Shown in pieces: positions 60,810-64,000 of a stretch of DNA of 64,000 bases. The number at the start of each line of letters is the position of its first letter. The first letter of the stretch is position 1. The position numbers were made by a program, and so were the translations under genes. The notes beneath the pieces were generated by a model that was not told the DNA's origin, searched no databases, and saw nothing but the letters and a program-made list of their open reading frames with translations. Source of the DNA: TA-21 sp035620895 (GTDB taxonomy: Archaea; Thermoproteota; Nitrososphaeria; Nitrososphaerales; Nitrososphaeraceae); assembly GCA_035620895.1 (NCBI GenBank), contig DASPFY010000042.1, positions 55,147 through 119,146 of the forward strand, written 5' to 3'.

Positions 60810-63557
60810 TTGCTTAATTGCCCTACATACTTGATTTTTGGCAAGATTTTCTCTCAAAATGGGAGAAATTTTAGGTTTTTCTTGCTGCTTTCTTGCTGGT
60901 TAATACTATTTTTTTCGGCTTCAGAAATTAATAGTACTTTACTAAATAAGGTCGATGCTCAAACATCTGGAAATTATCACTATGCTCCAGGCCTTAACCT
61001 TACAGGTTCCAATTACCACGATGTAACAAGTACTAATTCATTACAATTATCTCAGTTTAGTGTTGCTGCTTGGTTTAAGACGTCGACTAACTTTGCATCC
61101 GATGCCATTATAGTAAACAAGGGTGGCCTTGGTAGCGAAAGTCCAGGTCAGAATATGAACTACGGAATTTGGATGACAAAAACTGAGAAAATAGTAGCTG
61201 GATTTGAATCAACGACTGCGGCCGACCGCTTTGTTACTTCTCCAAAGACATATAATGATAATCAATGGCACTATGTTATAGTAACATATGGTGGTTCCAG
61301 TGTCATCTTATATATTGATGGTGTAAGGGTCGCCGCCAAGTCTACAAGTGGCGCATCCCCTGAAATCTCCGGAACAAAACCAGTACGCATAGGGGCCAAT
61401 TCCAGGGTTACTCCACCAGGAAACTTCTTTACAGGACAGGTAGATGAGGTACGAGTATGGAGCAACGACTTAGCACCACAGCAGGTCGCAGACGCATTTG
61501 CTGGTATCTCCTTCAATACAGAAGAACAAGTCCTTTATCTTCCATTTGGTTCTAACCCGCCCCCAGTTGCAAATAACCAGGCCATAACTGTCAATAAGAA
61601 CACACAGCAAGCCATTACCCTTACTGCGACAGATCCTAATAATGACCCTCTGACGTATTCCATAGTAACGCAGCTAACTCATGGTACATTGACAGGTACT
61701 GCCCCTAATCTCAATTATAATCCAGATACGGACTACGTAGGGACTGACAGTTTTACATTTAAGGCAAATGATGGAACTACTGATAGTAACATAGCCACCA
61801 TAAGTATAACTGTGCAAGCACCAGCTAATGACCCACCAGTTGCAAATAACCAGGCCATAACTGTCAATAAGAACACACAGCAAGCCATTACCCTTACTGC
61901 GACAGATCCTAATAATGACCCTCTGACGTATTCCATAGTAACGCAGCCAACTCATGGTACATTGACAGGTACTGCCCCTAATCTCAATTATAATCCAGAT
62001 ACGGACTACGTAGGGGCTGACAGTTTTACATTTAAGGCAAATGATGGTACAATTGATAGTAACACTGCAACAGTAAGTATAACTATCGAAGATGTAAGTT
62101 CATGTACAACGATTCTGCCTATAAGCGGTGTAATTGCAAGTGGTTATCAACTAGGAAATCCTCCTTCAAACGCCATTGATTCTGATCTTAATACAAGATG
62201 GGCCAATGATGGAGTCGGTTCATGGATTAGTGCTGATTTGGGGATAACTCAAAATATTTGCAGTGTTGATATAGCATGGTATAACGGAAACGCACGTCAG
62301 TATCATTTTATTATAGCAACATCTACTGATGGTAGCACATTTACCAATGTGTTTAGTGGTGATAGTAGTGGTACTACACTAAGTTCTGAAAAGTATACTA
62401 TATCTAATACTGATGCAACATATGTAAGAATAACTGTTAATGGTAATACTCAAAATAATTGGGCCTCCATATACGATCTTAAAATATTTGGTTCAGCACT
62501 ATCAGGAAATTCTCCACCAGTAGCAATCAACCAGGCTGTAACTACAGGTAAAAACATTGCTAAAGATATTACTCTTACAGCAACCGATCCAAATAATGAT
62601 CCTCTAAACTATTCTATAGTAACACAGCCAGCTCATGGTACGTTGACAGGCACAGCCCCCAATCTCAATTATAATCCAGATACGGACTACGTAGGGGCTG
62701 ACAGTTTCACATTTAAAGCAAATGATGGAACTACTGACGGTAATACAGCTACCGTAAGTATAACCGTAGATGATCCAAGCAAAGATCAGTTTGGAATCAT
62801 AAAGTTGTATCCGACGAAGAATAATGGAGAAGAATGGTTCATAAACATGGATAATCCAATTGGCGACAGTAGATTTAATCCTCAAAACACAATTACTAAG
62901 AACCCTGATGGATCGTGGAAGATGAAAGCGACGCAAGTACGAATGAATGTTTATACATCCACTGGATACAATTCCGCTAATATTCCTACATTGGATCATA
63001 GTGTTATAGCTTCGAAAGGCTATATGCTGGCATCCAATGACTGGAGAAATTTTGAAATGACACAGTATGTAAAAGTAAATACCTCTCCAAGTGATGATAA
63101 TTTTTCACCTTATGGTAGGGGCGGTAGACATACCGGCAGTGGCGCACCTGAAGGATGTGAGGGTTCTTCTATGAAAGGCGATGTATTCTTTTCTGGAAAG
63201 GTCAGGTTTGCAAAAGAACAATGGCATGTAAGCTATGTATTTACAAGTCTTAAAACCGCAACAAGTTCGATAGAGGATAAATGGATTGGAATAAAGTTCA
63301 TTGTTTACAATTTTGTGGAAAACAACAAAGTGGTTGTAAAAACAGAACTTTGGCTCGACATCAACAATAACGGTAACTTTGTAAAATATGACGAGAATGT
63401 AGATAGGGGAGGCTGGGGGACAGAAGGTGTGGAGTGCGTTGGATCACCGGACCAAATCATAAGCTGGGGTGGACCTATTACTACATTTAGATGGGATACA
63501 GCAACTGATGTTGACTTTAAGAACTTAAGTGTCAGAGAAATACTCTCTCCTCAATAA
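60810..63557 (+). CDS. Secreted multidomain adhesin-like protein: LamG, cadherin-like, discoidin
   Basis: A 915-residue protein starting TTG with a signal peptide (residues about 20-50, ending VDAQTSG). The order is: LamG/concanavalin-like (about 55-245, with SQFSVAAWFKT and ADEVRVWSND-like end), two cadherin-like (Big_9) repeats of 91 codons each (251-341, 342-432; TATDPNNDPLTYSIV and DSFTFKANDGT), a discoidin domain (about 435-560), a third cadherin-like repeat (565-660) and a C-terminal sugar-binding-like domain of unclear family (to 915). Repeats 1 and 2 are almost identical in DNA. An extracellular carbohydrate-binding or adhesive role is inferred. Confidence 0.88.
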   Translation: MLNCPTYLIFGKIFSQNGRNFRFFLLLSCWLILFFSASEINSTLLNKVDAQTSGNYHYAPGLNLTGSNYHDVTSTNSLQLSQFSVAAWFKTSTNFASDAIIVNKGGLGSESPGQNMNYGIWMTKTEKIVAGFESTTAADRFVTSPKTYNDNQWHYVIVTYGGSSVILYIDGVRVAAKSTSGASPEISGTKPVRIGANSRVTPPGNFFTGQVDEVRVWSNDLAPQQVADAFAGISFNTEEQVLYLPFGSNPPPVANNQAITVNKNTQQAITLTATDPNNDPLTYSIVTQLTHGTLTGTAPNLNYNPDTDYVGTDSFTFKANDGTTDSNIATISITVQAPANDPPVANNQAITVNKNTQQAITLTATDPNNDPLTYSIVTQPTHGTLTGTAPNLNYNPDTDYVGADSFTFKANDGTIDSNTATVSITIEDVSSCTTILPISGVIASGYQLGNPPSNAIDSDLNTRWANDGVGSWISADLGITQNICSVDIAWYNGNARQYHFIIATSTDGSTFTNVFSGDSSGTTLSSEKYTISNTDATYVRITVNGNTQNNWASIYDLKIFGSALSGNSPPVAINQAVTTGKNIAKDITLTATDPNNDPLNYSIVTQPAHGTLTGTAPNLNYNPDTDYVGADSFTFKANDGTTDGNTATVSITVDDPSKDQFGIIKLYPTKNNGEEWFINMDNPIGDSRFNPQNTITKNPDGSWKMKATQVRMNVYTSTGYNSANIPTLDHSVIASKGYMLASNDWRNFEMTQYVKVNTSPSDDNFSPYGRGGRHTGSGAPEGCEGSSMKGDVFFSGKVRFAKEQWHVSYVFTSLKTATSSIEDKWIGIKFIVYNFVENNKVVVKTELWLDINNNGNFVKYDENVDRGGWGTEGVECVGSPDQIISWGGPITTFRWDTATDVDFKNLSVREILSPQ
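61563..62108 (+). repeat. Two nearly identical 273-base tandem units
   Basis: Unit 1 starts at 61563 and unit 2 at 61836. Over the first 190 bases they differ by only a few positions; beyond that they vary more. A third, diverged unit begins at 62515 but keeps a stretch of about 50 identical bases. Duplication or conversion must be recent. Confidence 0.9.
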
Positions 63558-63732
63558 ATTATGAATTAGCCAGAAATGCCATAATTCTGCTTCTAAATCA
63601 TCCAGGCATAGATAAACTGAGACGATGACTGATATCTACTGTTGAGATAAATGTTTAATTTTTTACAAAATTAGCCATATTAAAAATTTCAAGGTTTTTA
63701 TGTATGTGGTTAGATATTATCATGAAACGTGA

Positions 63733-64000
63733 ATGTATAAAAGATGCCTGATACTAGCGTTGTTAATCCTGATTAGCGGCAGTGTCATTAATTTTAGTTT
63801 TCAATTTTATGATAATCATCAGACTCTTGCACAAACAAATGAAGAACCACAAAATGAGCCACCAGAAGCTGAAGATCAAAAAGTATCTGTAGATGCAAAT
63901 GATAATGTAAAGATTACCCTAGAGGGTAAAGACGATGATAAGGATGACGATATAGAATTTGATATAGTGTCAGATCCATCTCATGGAAAACTCGATAATT
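63733..64000 (+). CDS. Secreted protein with cadherin-like domain, N-terminal part
   Basis: The frame runs off the right edge; 89 codons are visible. ATG at 63733 follows a TATA-like region. The signal peptide is clear (YKRCLILALLILISGSV, then TLAQ). A Pro/Glu linker (EEPQNEPPEAED) is followed by the start of a cadherin-like repeat with DDIEFDIVSDPSHGKLDN, matching the pattern in the gene before it. Likely another surface protein. Confidence 0.78.
   Translation, partial: MYKRCLILALLILISGSVINFSFQFYDNHQTLAQTNEEPQNEPPEAEDQKVSVDANDNVKITLEGKDDDKDDDIEFDIVSDPSHGKLDN

Noticed and set aside
1..64000. Search for a CRISPR array or phage/transposon genes
   Set aside because: No spaced short repeats, transposase, integrase or capsid-like genes were seen. 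The only repeats are within coding genes or are pairs in intergenic DNA.

Overview
The window is a gene-dense, AT-rich stretch of an archaeal chromosome. An archaeal identity is supported directly by topoisomerase VI A and B, an AglB-type oligosaccharyltransferase, deoxyhypusine synthase, Dph2, an archaeal SRP RNA with its UGUNR loop, a BHB-type tRNA intron, the two aconitase X subunits of the archaeal mevalonate pathway, a siroheme decarboxylase, and TATA-box promoters lying about 25-35 bases before start codons. The low GC, very frequent TTG starts, leaderless-looking genes and many secreted proteins fit a Nitrososphaerota (Thaumarchaeota) ammonia oxidiser of the soil type, perhaps Nitrosocosmicus-like. 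The genus is inference: no amo, 16S or other diagnostic gene is present.

Layout. 1-7.1 kb: a cut-off secreted discoidin-domain protein, a cysteine-less glutaredoxin-like protein, two convergent SF2 helicases (one XPB-like with the RED motif), family 4 uracil-DNA glycosylase, an SRPBCC protein, a PIN-domain protein, a metallo-beta-lactamase-fold hydrolase and a tiny lysine-rich peptide. 7.3-16.6 kb: an AglB oligosaccharyltransferase fused to a cyclophilin, deoxyhypusine synthase, a response regulator divergent from a pentapeptide-repeat protein, an orphan radical SAM enzyme and a Hef-type helicase without nuclease domain. 17-25.7 kb: an HtrA protease, a membrane-tethered winged-helix protein, an AAA+ ATPase, the mtnA / MIP18-PqqD / methyltransferase cluster, small zinc-finger proteins and an intron-containing tRNA-Ala. 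26.3-32.4 kb: a ferredoxin fusion, a cellulose-synthase-like glycosyltransferase, and topoisomerase VI A and B preceded by an unlisted 51-residue gene. 32.4-48.1 kb: mostly housekeeping metabolism (TyrRS, cyclic amidohydrolase, orphan OppF-type ATPase, DUF2024, aconitase X, HemD, Lrp regulator, TtuA-like thiolase, SRP RNA, Dph2, glycogen debranching enzyme, FolP, GuaB). 48.2-51.8 kb: two paralogous secreted proteins with a cysteine-pair repeat, the second broken and trailing a decayed Ig-like domain. 51.8-64 kb: PheA, fused AhbA-AhbB, tRNA-Gly, a MinD-like ATPase, an ATPase-cyclase fusion, a CcdA/TlpA thiol-redox cluster, a YgjP-like metalloprotein and, at the end, large secreted adhesin-like proteins with LamG, cadherin-like and discoidin domains.

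How the genes work together. Several gene sets point to investment in the cell surface: N-glycosylation with proline isomerisation in one polypeptide, the HtrA protease, the CcdA/TlpA thiol system, a glycosyltransferase, and secreted multi-domain proteins at both ends. Heme supply (hemD, ahbAB), isoprenoid lipid supply (aconitase X), translation factor modification (dys, dph2) and DNA repair (UDG, XPB, Hef) form the core background. I see no prophage, transposase, CRISPR array or plasmid origin. The most novel-looking items are the AglB-cyclophilin fusion, the degenerate RecA-like/cyclase fusion at 55.3 kb, the cysteine-pair repeat family with its pseudogene, and four very small genes that sit on good archaeal promoters or in conserved contexts.
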